Assembly (NCBI GenBank): GCA_937868765.1
Contig: CALMNL010000003.1
Location: 62,001-126,000 of the forward strand
Origin: an uncultured Desulfatitalea sp.
Lineage (GTDB): Bacteria > Desulfobacterota > Desulfobacteria > Desulfobacterales > Desulfosarcinaceae
Direction of reading: 5' to 3'
Length of the DNA stretch: 64,000 nucleotides
Below are positions 45,953-55,161 of this stretch, piece after piece. Positions within the stretch are counted from its first letter, which is position 1; every line of letters starts with the position of its first letter. Below the pieces are notes generated by a model that saw only the letters and a program-made list of their open reading frames with translations, searched no databases and was not told the DNA's origin. The position numbers were made by a program, and so were the translations under genes.

Positions 45953-46165
45953 TGTGCGGCTTTTGAGTGAAGCAACTCGATGATCAGCTGTGAGATGCGA
46001 ACTGAGTACGCCGGGGGCAATGTGGCCCGGGCGTGAAGATATCCGCCCGCCAGCGGAAGATTCGACCGCAGCAACCGAGTGTCCATAGGCAGCTGACCGC
46101 TGGCATTCGAAAGGCCGAAAAGGCATTTAATAAACTTCCATGCTACATTGCTAAAGGAGGCAATT
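45953..46165 (+). promoter_or_regulatory. Possible S4-responsive leader of rpsD
   Basis: 213 non-coding bases in an operon whose other gaps are mostly 8-80 bases. The segment is GC-rich with several short complementary blocks (for example CCGGGGGCAATGTGGCCCGG near 46012-46031) and ends in AAAGGAGG before the TTG of rpsD. S4 autoregulates through mRNA structures in other bacteria; here I can only say the position is right. Confidence 0.4.
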
Positions 46166-46795
46166 TTGGCACGCTATACTGGTTCGGTTTGCAGGATTTG
46201 CCGTAGGGAAAACCTGAAACTCTTTCTCAAAGGCGATCGTTGTTTCTCTGAAAAATGTGCATTTGACCGCCGCAGCTACGCTCCCGGTGAACACGGACAA
46301 CGGCGTCGTGGAAAAACATCCGATTACGGCGTCCAGTTGCGTGAAAAGCAGAAGGTCAAGCGCATGTACGGTCTATCGGAAAAGCAGTTCCACCTTTGTT
46401 TCCAAACTGCAGACCGTCAGAAAGGAATCACGGGTACGAACCTGCTCGTTCTTCTGGAAAGACGTCTTGACAACGTAGTCTACCGTCTCGGTTTCGCTAA
46501 TTCCAGGACCCAGGGCAGACACTTCGTCCGGCACAATCACTTCAAGGTGAATGGCAAGACGGTCAATATCCCTTCCTACCTGATCAAAGTGGGCGACGAA
46601 ATCAGCGTGGGAGAGAAGAGCAAAGAAGTGGCATCCATCAACGAATCACTGGATGCTGTCGTGCGTCGCGGCGTTCCCCAGTGGCTTGAACTGGAACGCG
46701 CGCAACTCAAGGGTGTCGTAAAGAGCTACCCCGTTCGCGATGATCTGACCATGCCGATGCAGGAACAACTGATCGTCGAGTTGTACTCCAAGTAG
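46166..46795 (+). CDS. rpsD: 30S ribosomal protein S4, zinc-binding type
   Basis: 209 residues (206 in E. coli). Primary 16S-binding protein and, in E. coli, repressor of the alpha operon. The start is TTG with AAAGGAGG six bases upstream, giving [20 protein letters not shown]. The N-terminal cysteines (CRIC, then C and KC around residues 26-31) form a zinc site absent from E. coli S4. The S4 RNA-binding domain lies around [20 protein letters not shown]. Confidence 0.97.
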   Translation: MARYTGSVCRICRRENLKLFLKGDRCFSEKCAFDRRSYAPGEHGQRRRGKTSDYGVQLREKQKVKRMYGLSEKQFHLCFQTADRQKGITGTNLLVLLERRLDNVVYRLGFANSRTQGRHFVRHNHFKVNGKTVNIPSYLIKVGDEISVGEKSKEVASINESLDAVVRRGVPQWLELERAQLKGVVKSYPVRDDLTMPMQEQLIVELYSK

Positions 46796-46865
46796 CTTCG
46801 TAGTGCGCTGCGGGTACAAAGAAGAAGCCTAAACCTTAATTAATCCCAAAGGCTGGAGAATGGGT

Positions 46866-47894
46866 ATGCCATCAAATGAACTGATGTACGTGAACTGGCG
46901 TGAGATGATCAAGCCGGAAAAGGTGCAGGTATCCAGCACACCCACATATGGGAAGTTCGTGTGTGAGCCTCTGGAAAGAGGATACGGTATCACCATGGGC
47001 AACACCCTGCGGCGTGTCATCCTCTCTTCGCTGCATGGTGCCGCGATCACCTCCGTGCGCATCGAGGATGTTCAACACGAGTTCAGCGTCATTCCCGGCG
47101 TGTTGGAAGATATTTCCGAAATTATTCTGAACCTGAAACAAGTGCGACTGAGAGCCAGGGACACACAAGCGCGCAAGCTCACGTGTAACGTCAAGGAAGA
47201 AGGCATCGTTACGGCCGGCCAGTTTGTGAGCCCGGACGGTGCAGTGGAAATCCTGAACCCGGAACTGCACATTGCAACCCTTTCACCAGGCAGTAAATTG
47301 GTGATGGAGATGACTGTGCGTGTCGGCAAGGGGTATGCACTCTCGGAGGCCAACAAGGAAGAAGACGCCCCCATTGGTACCATACCCATCGATGCGGTCT
47401 TTTCACCCATCAAACGCGTCAACTATGTTGTGGGCAATGCCCGCGTGGGGCAGCGCACCGACTATGATAAGCTGACTTTGGAAGTTTGGACTGACGGCAG
47501 CATCACACCTGAAGATGCCGTCGCTTATTCAGCCAAGATTTTTAAAGACCAGATGTCGATCTTTATTACCTTCGATGAAGAGACTGTGCCGGAGACCACC
47601 ATCAAGACGGGCGATGATGAGTCCGCTCTTTTCAACGATAACCTCTACCGCAGCGTCGACGAACTGGAACTCTCCGTGCGCAGCGCCAATTGCCTGAAAA
47701 ACGCTGAAATTCACAAGATATACCAACTGGTCCAAAAAACCGAAAACGAGATGCTCAAGACCAAGAACTTTGGACGCAAGTCGCTGAACGAAATCAAAGA
47801 AGTTTTAACGGAAATGGGTCTGTCCTTGGGCATGAAACTCGAAGGTTTCGAACCGCCGGTCGAAGACGTCGAAGACGAAGAAGAAGGGGAGTAA
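46866..47894 (+). CDS. rpoA: DNA-directed RNA polymerase subunit alpha
   Basis: 342 residues (329 in E. coli). The dimer scaffolds polymerase assembly through the N-terminal domain ([20 protein letters not shown]) and binds UP elements and activators through the C-terminal domain ([20 protein letters not shown] with [13 protein letters not shown]). The C-terminal tail is acidic. GGAGA lies five bases before the ATG at 46866; the ATG two codons earlier would sit directly on it. Confidence 0.98.
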   Translation: MPSNELMYVNWREMIKPEKVQVSSTPTYGKFVCEPLERGYGITMGNTLRRVILSSLHGAAITSVRIEDVQHEFSVIPGVLEDISEIILNLKQVRLRARDTQARKLTCNVKEEGIVTAGQFVSPDGAVEILNPELHIATLSPGSKLVMEMTVRVGKGYALSEANKEEDAPIGTIPIDAVFSPIKRVNYVVGNARVGQRTDYDKLTLEVWTDGSITPEDAVAYSAKIFKDQMSIFITFDEETVPETTIKTGDDESALFNDNLYRSVDELELSVRSANCLKNAEIHKIYQLVQKTENEMLKTKNFGRKSLNEIKEVLTEMGLSLGMKLEGFEPPVEDVEDEEEGE

Positions 47895-47902
47895 CTTTTT
47901 CC

Positions 47903-48490
47903 ATGAGACATAAAAGAGCAGGAGTAAAACTCAATCGGACGACCAGCCATCGGCAGGCCATGTTTCGTAACATGGTGACTTCCTTATTCAAGTACGATCG
48001 GATACGCACCACAGACATCAAAGCCAAGGAGCTGCGGCGCTGGGCCGATCAGATCATAACGCTGGCCAAACGCGGCGACCTGCATGCACGACGTCAGGTG
48101 CTGGCCCTTGTCAGAGAAAAAGACGTGGTCCACAGCCTTTTCGCGGACGTGGAAAAACGTTTTGGAAACCTGCGCGGCGGGTACACGCGCATCGTCAAGA
48201 TTGGGCCACGACCCGGTGACAACGCGCCCATGTCCATCATCGAACTGGTCTCTATTGAAGAAAAACCCAAGAAGACCAAGAAAAAGGGTAAGGCTGCCGA
48301 CAAAAAGGAGACAACCGAGCAAGCCGTAACAGCTGCGGCGCAAAAAGCGCCTCAAGCTGAATCGGTGGCTGCCGGTGAAGCCGTCAAAACGGCGGAAAAA
48401 GACAGCGCCGAGGGCGGCACTGATTCGACGGCGGTCAAAGCAGACGCAAACGATCCTGCCGCCGACGAAAACGCCAAACCCCAAGCGTAA
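47903..48490 (+). CDS. rplQ: 50S ribosomal protein L17 with long C-terminal tail
   Basis: 195 residues, against 127 in E. coli. Residues 1 to about 118 are a normal L17 ([20 protein letters not shown], then [20 protein letters not shown]). The rest is a low-complexity tail rich in Lys, Ala, Glu and Thr of about 75 residues. Such tails occur in some bacterial L17 proteins and have no known job. It closes the alpha operon and is followed by a strong terminator. Confidence 0.96.
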   Translation: MRHKRAGVKLNRTTSHRQAMFRNMVTSLFKYDRIRTTDIKAKELRRWADQIITLAKRGDLHARRQVLALVREKDVVHSLFADVEKRFGNLRGGYTRIVKIGPRPGDNAPMSIIELVSIEEKPKKTKKKGKAADKKETTEQAVTAAAQKAPQAESVAAGEAVKTAEKDSAEGGTDSTAVKADANDPAADENAKPQA

Positions 48491-48514
48491 GTCCCTTTGC
48501 AAATAAACATGACC

Positions 48515-48550
48515 AAGGCCTCTTTCCGTCCACGGGAAAGAGGCCTTTTT
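48515..48550 (+). terminator. Rho-independent terminator of the alpha operon
   Basis: AAGGCCTCTTTCC and GGGAAAGAGGCCTT form a perfect stem around a GTCCAC-type loop, followed directly by a T-run. It lies 24 bases after the rplQ stop and separates the ribosomal block from gspA. Confidence 0.9.
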
Positions 48551-48637
48551 GCACTCCCGCGTTAGGCTTGAATCCTTCAGGATAATTTGAGATAGTACCT
48601 ACGTTAGACCCCCACGTGTGTCGAGGCTGAGTGCTCT

Positions 48638-50416
48638 ATGTACACCACCTATTTCGGATTCAGGGAAAAACCATTCAAGCTGGTCCCAAACCCGGACTTC
48701 TTGTACTTGAGCAAGAACCACGAAATCGCTCTGGCCCATCTGAGCTATGCTGTCAGCCAGGGGGACGGGTTCGTCGTCATTACCGGCGAAGTGGGAACAG
48801 GCAAGACCACCCTGTGCCGCATTTTTCTCGAGCAATTGGCGGAGGGCATCGAGTCAGCCTATATCTTCAACCCGCGACTGGACTCCGTCCAACTGCTCAC
48901 CGCAATCTGCAATGAATTTGGAATACGCACCAATTCAAATAACTTAAAGCAGCTTTTGGATGTCATTAACGGCTACCTGATCATGAAGAACAAGGCCGGC
49001 CGCAAAGTGATTCTGCTTATCGACGAAGCCCAAAATCTCAGCGTGGAAAACCTGGAAATGATCCGCATGCTCTCCAATTTGGAGACGACGCGCAACAAAC
49101 TGCTTCAAATTATTCTGGTAGGGCAGCCTGAGTTGGCGGACATGTTGGATTCATATGAACTTCGCCAATTGGCGCAAAGGATCTCGCTGAGCGCCCATCT
49201 GACGCCTTTAACCAAAGCGGAAACGGCCGGTTATATCGAACATCGCCTCTTTATTGCGGCCCAGCGTCAGACCAACTTATTCACACCCAGGGCCTGCCGT
49301 TTAATTCACAAATTTTCCAAAGGTATTCCGCGCAAGATCAACATCGCGGCTGATCGAGCCTTGCTCACGGCTTACAGCCTGAACCGATCCAAGGTAACCG
49401 GGACAGTGGCGAAGATCGCCATCGAGGAACTTTCCAGCCGAGGCCCGGCACCTGCCGCTGCTTTCTCGATAAGCCGCAGCGCCTTGTTGTGGGCAGCGCT
49501 GACCATTTGCCTGCTGTTGCTGGTTGGCGGCGCATTTCTCAAGCGCCGCGTTCCATGGCAATGGCCTCTGCAGACCAGTGTGGAGGCCGATGCCGGACAG
49601 GCCGCTTCCTTTGATCGCCCTTTGCGAACCTACAAAATTGAGAACTATACACCCATCGTTCCTGCGGCTGCCCTCAATCCGACCCCGGCGGGCCTCCAGT
49701 CGGACGGAAATCCTTCGGCTGCGATTCGAACGGTCGCCTCCCTAGCAGAGGTCATAAATTCGCTGGATCACGATCGCTCCCGGCTGGACGCGATGGCCTT
49801 GGTTCTCGCGAGATGGCAACAGCCCGCTCCCAGTGGCTCTCAACTTCCCGAAATGGCGATTGATCCGGAGTATTTCGAAATCGCTGCTTACCAGTATGGA
49901 TTGCGCATGTATACGGTGGAATCGGATTGGGCTCTTGTAAAGCAGATGAATATGCCTGCCATCGTAGCTATGAAAAAGCCTCGTTCGGCCGAACTGGTTT
50001 ACATGGCCATGGTGGGCTGGTCTGGCGGAAAAATTCAACTTGCCCTCGGCGGCGGTCAATTCATCCAGACCGATCTCGAGACGTTGTTGCCATATTCCCA
50101 GGGCACGGCTTACGTCTACTGGAAAAACTCTTTTGGTTTCGATCCTGTCATTAATACCAATTCACCTGCACAGGCGGTGTCGGCGGTCAAGAAATTGCTA
50201 AGAAAGGCCGGATATGACCACATGAGTCAATCTGCCGTTTATGATCGTTCCACCGAAAAAGCGGTTATGGATTTTCAATTGCGGCACAGCCTGACACCGG
50301 ACGGGCTGGTAGGATCCTTGACCAAAATTTTCTTGATCAATGAAGCCGACACAGAGGGGAACGAGAGTGATCGTCCGCGATTAAATGGTACCTCGGATGG
50401 AAGAGAGGGCGCGTGA
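48638..50416 (+). CDS. gspA: GspA/ExeA-type AAA ATPase with peptidoglycan-binding domain
   Basis: 592 residues. With GspB it helps assemble the type II secretion secretin across the cell wall. The cytoplasmic N-terminal part begins FGFREKPFKLVPNPDFLYLS and holds Walker A (GEVGTGKTT, about 50-58) and Walker B (ILLIDEAQNL, about 125-135). A membrane helix follows near 287-307, then a periplasmic C39-like segment and a C-terminal peptidoglycan-binding module (VYDRSTEKAVMDFQLRH). This is the ExeA domain order. The GTG of gspB overlaps its stop. The other gsp genes are not in the window. A role in exopolysaccharide export, where related ATPases occur, is less likely given the GspB partner. Confidence 0.88.
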   Translation: MYTTYFGFREKPFKLVPNPDFLYLSKNHEIALAHLSYAVSQGDGFVVITGEVGTGKTTLCRIFLEQLAEGIESAYIFNPRLDSVQLLTAICNEFGIRTNSNNLKQLLDVINGYLIMKNKAGRKVILLIDEAQNLSVENLEMIRMLSNLETTRNKLLQIILVGQPELADMLDSYELRQLAQRISLSAHLTPLTKAETAGYIEHRLFIAAQRQTNLFTPRACRLIHKFSKGIPRKINIAADRALLTAYSLNRSKVTGTVAKIAIEELSSRGPAPAAAFSISRSALLWAALTICLLLLVGGAFLKRRVPWQWPLQTSVEADAGQAASFDRPLRTYKIENYTPIVPAAALNPTPAGLQSDGNPSAAIRTVASLAEVINSLDHDRSRLDAMALVLARWQQPAPSGSQLPEMAIDPEYFEIAAYQYGLRMYTVESDWALVKQMNMPAIVAMKKPRSAELVYMAMVGWSGGKIQLALGGGQFIQTDLETLLPYSQGTAYVYWKNSFGFDPVINTNSPAQAVSAVKKLLRKAGYDHMSQSAVYDRSTEKAVMDFQLRHSLTPDGLVGSLTKIFLINEADTEGNESDRPRLNGTSDGREGA

Positions 50417-51372
50417 GCACCATTCTAAAGTCATTAAAAAAACTTGAAAAAGAAAAGGAAGGGCAAAATCCGCCAGCGCCGGCACCAGCCCTGATAACCG
50501 GTTTGGGCACCCATCAGATCATGCATCGGTCGGTCCGAACCGCTCGGCTGAAGGGGCGTATCGCTCAATGGGGGATCTTCGGGGCCGGCGGGCTCGTACT
50601 GCTCATCCTCGCTCTGTATGCCCTTCATCGTCCCAGCCCACCCTATAAAGAAAACGCGGCTGCGGCAAAGCCAATTGTCCAGTCTGTGTCCAAAATCAAA
50701 CCATCCCCACCGCCAATGAAGCCTGTGCCCCGGGAGGACCTGTCAACCGCGGTGCAGGACAATCAATTAATTGCGATGGAATCGAAGACGCCGCCGAAGG
50801 AAATGATGCCTCCAGTGTCGGCGGTACCTCCCCCTGTGGCCCAAAGGTTCGAAATTGGCCAAGCACCCATATCTCCCCCGGTGCCGCCGCCCTCCCTGTC
50901 CAAAGATGGCTTTGAGGCGTTAGGCCAGAAACCGGCACCTTCAACCATGGGGGTGGTGCCAGTGCCGGCCCGCAGGTCGCCGCCCAGACCGATACAAAAA
51001 CAACCTGCCCAGATCTCCAAACCCAGACCCACGATGATGCCCGGCGCTGTCTCCGGGGAATCCCTCTCCGCAGGGATCGTTCCGCCAGGCCCAGGCGGCG
51101 CGCAGCCTGTTGCAGCACCTGCTGAAACGGTCCATCCGAAACCCGAAGAAGCGGCTTATGCCGGCGCCGTTCGGATGACGAATGGGGCCCTGAAGGTACA
51201 AGCCATCGTTTACGCTCCCACGGCTGAAGAACGCATGGCGGTGGTGAATAATACGATCGTTCGGGAAGGTTCGGCTATCGATAGTTACACCATCGTGGGC
51301 ATTGGTGCAGAAGACGTCTTCGTTCGGGAGGGGGGGGGGCGTCTGCTGAAGGTGCCCTTCGGGAAACCGTGA
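50413..51372 (+). CDS. gspB: GspB-type type II secretion assembly protein
   Basis: 319 residues from a GTG that overlaps gspA by four bases. A short cytoplasmic start (STILKSLKKLEKEKEGQ) is followed by one membrane helix (WGIFGAGGLVLLILALYALH), a long proline-rich periplasmic spacer of about 180 residues, and a C-terminal globular GspB domain (LKVQAIVYAPTAEERMAVVN, then GSAIDSYTIVGIGAEDVFVR). It is expected to partner GspA in secretin assembly. The proline-rich linker is probably there to span the periplasm. Confidence 0.88.
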   Translation: MSTILKSLKKLEKEKEGQNPPAPAPALITGLGTHQIMHRSVRTARLKGRIAQWGIFGAGGLVLLILALYALHRPSPPYKENAAAAKPIVQSVSKIKPSPPPMKPVPREDLSTAVQDNQLIAMESKTPPKEMMPPVSAVPPPVAQRFEIGQAPISPPVPPPSLSKDGFEALGQKPAPSTMGVVPVPARRSPPRPIQKQPAQISKPRPTMMPGAVSGESLSAGIVPPGPGGAQPVAAPAETVHPKPEEAAYAGAVRMTNGALKVQAIVYAPTAEERMAVVNNTIVREGSAIDSYTIVGIGAEDVFVREGGGRLLKVPFGKP

Positions 51373-51530
51373 CGCGTGTAGGCGCAATCCCTTCTTCGCC
51401 CGCTTGTCGACGTCCGCTGCCGGACGGAATTGGAGGTTGATTTGACTGCCTGTTTGGGCTAAATCGATGATGATCCGTAACTTCTCGTCCCACATACAGA
51501 AAACATCTGCTATCCAGGAGACCAGCATCC

Positions 51531-52049
51531 ATGGATGCGACCCAAGTTATTAAAGATAAAGTGATCCTGGCGGTGGATGACGAACCCGATGTGCTCGACA
51601 CCGTTGCCGATGTATTGGAGGGTTGCCTGGTCACCAAGGCCCGGGACTACGAAACGGCACGGCAGTATTTGATGAGCTTTACTTATGATGTCGTCATTCT
51701 GGACATCATGGGGGTCGACGGTTTTGAGTTGCTCAAAATATCGGTCAAACGCGGATTTCCCACGGTCATGCTGACCGCATACGCGCTGACCCCCGAAGCC
51801 CTTGAGAAATCCATCCGCCTGGGTGCCGTCAGTTTCCTGCCCAAGGAGAAAATGAGCGAGTTGGATGAATTCGTGGCCGATGTCGTGCTGGGGGGCAACA
51901 AGCCGGTCTGGGATAAGCTGTTCTCCAAGCTGGGGCATCTGTTCAACAAACGCTTCGGCCCCGATTGGCAGGAACGCAACGAGTTTTTCAAAGCCTTTGA
52001 GCAAACCTTGCGTCAAGAGAAGGAAAATAAGGGCCGAGGGGCCGAATAA
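51531..52049 (+). CDS. Single-domain response regulator
   Basis: 172 residues. A receiver domain occupies about residues 10-120, with the acidic pair D16-D17, the phospho-acceptor D58 (VVILDIMG), T82 and K105. The C-terminal 55 or so residues are helical-looking and charged and match no DNA-binding or output domain that I know. AGGAG lies 12 bases before the ATG. No histidine kinase is nearby. It sits 12 bases before the liv substrate-binding protein and on the same strand, so it may regulate or be co-transcribed with that importer. Confidence 0.85.
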   Translation: MDATQVIKDKVILAVDDEPDVLDTVADVLEGCLVTKARDYETARQYLMSFTYDVVILDIMGVDGFELLKISVKRGFPTVMLTAYALTPEALEKSIRLGAVSFLPKEKMSELDEFVADVVLGGNKPVWDKLFSKLGHLFNKRFGPDWQERNEFFKAFEQTLRQEKENKGRGAE

Positions 52050-52064
52050 CAAAGGAGGAGGATG

Positions 52065-53222
52065 ATGGTGAAGAGAGTTGCGATTGTATTCCTGGCATGT
52101 GTTGCAATCTGCGGATGGGCCATCCGACCGGCGCTGGCGGAGTACAAGGTGGGTGCCATCTTTTCGGTGACGGGCGGGGCCTCCTTCCTGGGCGATCCTG
52201 AAAAGAAGACCGCCGAGATGGTGGTGGAAAAAATCAACCAGGCGGGCGGCATCAATGGACAAAAAATCAATTTGATTGTCTATGATGACGAAAGCGATGC
52301 CACCAAGTGCAACCTGTTGGCCAAGAAACTGATCACCCAGGACAAGGTGGTGGCGGTGATCGGACCTTCGGTGAGCGGCCTGAGCCTGGCCGTGGTGCCT
52401 GTTTTCGAAAAGGAGCGGACGCCCCTGATCTCCTGCGCCGCCAGCTTCAAGATCGTTCACAACGATAAGACCGGCAAGCCCTATCCCTGGATTTTCAAGA
52501 CCCCCCAATCGGACAGCCTGGCGGTTGAAGCCATATACACCCAGATGCAGAAGATGGGCATCCGCAAAATCGCCATTATGAGCGTCACCGAGGCCTTCGG
52601 CGCCAGCGGCCGCGAAGAATTGTTGCGTCTGGCTCCGGCTTACAAGATCGATATCGTCGCCGATGAAAAGTATGGCCCGAAAGACACCGACATGATGGCC
52701 CAACTGACCAAGATCAAGGGCCTGGCCCCCCAGGCCATCATCAACTGGTCGGTGGGCCCGTCCCAGGTCACCGTGGTGCGCAACTGGCGTGACCTTGGCA
52801 TGGAGAAGATTACCTTCTTCCAGAGCCATGGCTTCGGCAGCCGCAAGAATATCGAGTTGGCCGCCGGTGCGGCCGAAGGGGTCTTCTGCCCTCTGGGCGC
52901 CTGCAATATCGCCGAGTTGCTGCCCGCCGACCATCCCCAGAAGCAGGTCACCATGACGTACATGAACGACTACATGGCCAAGTACAATGAGCCGCTGAGT
53001 TCCTTCGGTGGTCATGCCTGGGACGCCATCAGTCTGCTGGCCGATGCGCTCAAGGCCGTTGGCCCGGACAAGGCCAAGATCCGCGAATATCTCGAGACCA
53101 AGAAGAATTTCGTGGGGCAGCATGGCGTTTTCAATTTTTCCGCCGACGATCACAACGGTCTCACCAAGGAGGCCTTCCAAATGGTTGTGGTCAAAGGTAA
53201 AGATTGGGCGTTGGCCAATTAG
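52065..53222 (+). CDS. ABC transporter substrate-binding protein, branched-chain amino acid (LivK) type
   Basis: 385 residues. Periplasmic binding protein of the type I (Leu/Ile/Val) fold, with a signal peptide cut after IRPALA. YKVGAIFSVTGGASFLGDPE and VVAVIGPSVSGLSLAVVPVF are family signatures. The ligand could be a branched-chain amino acid, but related proteins in anaerobic degraders also bind aromatic or other acids. AAGGAGG lies six bases before the ATG at 52065; one codon earlier is also ATG but closer. It is the first gene of a liv-type operon. Confidence 0.92.
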   Translation: MVKRVAIVFLACVAICGWAIRPALAEYKVGAIFSVTGGASFLGDPEKKTAEMVVEKINQAGGINGQKINLIVYDDESDATKCNLLAKKLITQDKVVAVIGPSVSGLSLAVVPVFEKERTPLISCAASFKIVHNDKTGKPYPWIFKTPQSDSLAVEAIYTQMQKMGIRKIAIMSVTEAFGASGREELLRLAPAYKIDIVADEKYGPKDTDMMAQLTKIKGLAPQAIINWSVGPSQVTVVRNWRDLGMEKITFFQSHGFGSRKNIELAAGAAEGVFCPLGACNIAELLPADHPQKQVTMTYMNDYMAKYNEPLSSFGGHAWDAISLLADALKAVGPDKAKIREYLETKKNFVGQHGVFNFSADDHNGLTKEAFQMVVVKGKDWALAN

Positions 53223-53247
53223 GGTCGATTTGACCCGAGTAATTTAT

Positions 53248-53275
53248 CCGAGGGTGGTCGCTGGACCACCCTCGG
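53248..53275 (+). terminator. Hairpin between the binding-protein and permease genes
   Basis: CCGAGGGTGGTC pairs perfectly with GACCACCCTCGG around a four-base loop, and TTTCT follows. The 12-base stem would act as a partial terminator or as an mRNA 3' barrier, so that the binding protein is made in excess over the membrane subunits. Confidence 0.7.
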
Positions 53276-53299
53276 TTTCTGGTTGATACGCATCTGCTG

Positions 53300-54202
53300 A
53301 TGGAATCATTGCCTTTCTTCAATCAATTGCTCCAATTTATTGTCACCGGTCTGACCATCGGCGCCATCTATGCCATGGTCGCTATCGGTTTCAATATCAT
53401 CTACAATGTCACCGAGATCATCAATCTGGCCCAGGGCGAGTTCGTCATGCTCGGCGGGTTGGTCATGGTGACGGTGCATGTCATGTGGGGAGTGCCTTTG
53501 CCCCTGGCATTCGGGCTGACCGTCCTGGGGGTCACCCTGGTGGGCGTTCTCCTGGATCGCCTGGCCATACGGCCCATCCGCAAACCTTCGGTGATGACCC
53601 TGATCATCGCCACCGTGGCCGCTTCGATCATCATCAAGGGGGTGGCCATGCTCATCTGGGGCAAGTCTCCCTACGATCTTCCGGCATTCTCCGGACGCAC
53701 GCCCATCGATTTGGGCGGCGTGATCATCCAGCCCCAATACCTGTGGGTGGTGGGGTTTCTCGTCGTGGTGGCCATAGGCTTGACTTGGTTTTTTAACCGT
53801 ACGATTTATGGCAAAGCCATGAGCGCCTGCGCCGACAACCCGGACGCGGCCCGCCTGGTGGGTATCAACGTACGCCACATGGTGCTGCTCTCCTTCGCGC
53901 TCTCGGCCGCCATCGGCGCCGTGGCCGGTTTGACCCTGACCCCCATTGCGCTCATGGATTACGACCGGGGCGCCATGCTCGCCATTAAAGGGTTCGGTGC
54001 GGCCATTCTGGGGGGGCTGGGCAGTTTTCCGGGCGCCATTCTCGGAGGTTTGGTTCTGGGCCTGATCGAAGCGCTCAGTGCCGGTCTGCTATCCTCCGGA
54101 TACAAGGATGCATATGCCCTGATCATTTTGCTGGCCGTCCTTTTCATCCGGCCCAGCGGCATTCTGGGCAACCTGGAAGTGACCCGTTTTAAAAGGTTTT
54201 GA
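53300..54202 (+). CDS. livH: ABC transporter permease, LivH type
   Basis: 300 residues with about eight membrane helices. The start QFIVTGLTIGAIYAMVAIGF and the conserved NPDAARLVGINV and GGLGSFPGAILGGLVLGLIE segments identify the LivH family of inner-membrane subunits. It lies 77 bases after the binding-protein gene, beyond the hairpin, and abuts livM. Confidence 0.94.
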   Translation: MESLPFFNQLLQFIVTGLTIGAIYAMVAIGFNIIYNVTEIINLAQGEFVMLGGLVMVTVHVMWGVPLPLAFGLTVLGVTLVGVLLDRLAIRPIRKPSVMTLIIATVAASIIIKGVAMLIWGKSPYDLPAFSGRTPIDLGGVIIQPQYLWVVGFLVVVAIGLTWFFNRTIYGKAMSACADNPDAARLVGINVRHMVLLSFALSAAIGAVAGLTLTPIALMDYDRGAMLAIKGFGAAILGGLGSFPGAILGGLVLGLIEALSAGLLSSGYKDAYALIILLAVLFIRPSGILGNLEVTRFKRF

Positions 54203-54204
54203 TT

Positions 54205-55158
54205 ATGCTGCGGATACACAAAGCGCCCATGCTGGCAGGCGCGCTGCTCATACTCTTCTTCCCATGGATCGCCAGACAATTGCCGACCATCTCCCACTAT
54301 CCGGACCTGATGGTCTTTGCCGGCATCTATACATTGATTACCCTCGGCTTGAGCCTGCTGATGGGCTATGCCGGCCAGATATCACTGGGGCATGCCGCTT
54401 TTTTCGGCATCGGCGCCTATGTTTCCGGAGTGCTGAGCACGCAATTTGATTGCAATCCCTGGCTGGGAATGCTCCTGGGGGCGGCCGTCGCCGCCATGGT
54501 AGCCGTGATCGTGGGCGCCCCCTCCCTGAAGCTCCGCGGGCACTATCTGGCCATGGCCACTCTGGCTTTCGGCATCATCGTCAACATCGTCTTCCGGGAG
54601 GAAGCCCGCTGGACCGGTGGCCCGGACGGCATGATCGGTATTCCCGGCTTGTCCCTTTTCGGCCTGGCGCTCGATAGCGCGGAGAAATACTACTACCTCG
54701 TGTGGGGAATCGTCGCAGCCGTTTTCCTCTTCTCGGTCAACCTGATTCAATCGCCGGCCGGCCGGGCACTGCGCGCCATCCATGCCAGCGAAGCCGCCGC
54801 CGCGGCCATGGGCATTCCCATTGCGCGTTACAAGGTGATTGTTTTCGCCTATTCGGCGGTACTCGGCTCCCTGGCCGGCAGCCTTTACGCCCACTACATG
54901 AACTTCATCAATCCCGCCACCTTCGACCTTTTCTTCTCAATCAAGCTGGTCATCATGATCGCCCTGGGGGGCATGCACAGCATCTGGGGCGCCCTCGTCG
55001 GCGCGATCATCGTCGCTTTTCTGAGCCTGGAGTGGTTGCACTACTTCGAGGAGTTTGAAGTGGTTGTGTATGGCGCGATACTGCTGCTGGTCACGATCTT
55101 CATGCCTGAAGGACTCGTGGGCGCTCCAGCCAAACTGATGGCGCGGATGAGGAGATAA
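54205..55158 (+). CDS. livM: ABC transporter permease, LivM type
   Basis: 317 residues, multi-pass inner-membrane subunit. ITLGLSLLMGYAGQISLGHA and GRALRAIHASEAAAAAMGIP are LivM signatures. The ATG at 54205 follows AAAAGG; an upstream TTG at 54199 overlaps the livH stop and is a possible alternative. livG starts three bases after its stop. Confidence 0.94.
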   Translation: MLRIHKAPMLAGALLILFFPWIARQLPTISHYPDLMVFAGIYTLITLGLSLLMGYAGQISLGHAAFFGIGAYVSGVLSTQFDCNPWLGMLLGAAVAAMVAVIVGAPSLKLRGHYLAMATLAFGIIVNIVFREEARWTGGPDGMIGIPGLSLFGLALDSAEKYYYLVWGIVAAVFLFSVNLIQSPAGRALRAIHASEAAAAAMGIPIARYKVIVFAYSAVLGSLAGSLYAHYMNFINPATFDLFFSIKLVIMIALGGMHSIWGALVGAIIVAFLSLEWLHYFEEFEVVVYGAILLLVTIFMPEGLVGAPAKLMARMRR

Positions 55159-55161
55159 GCG

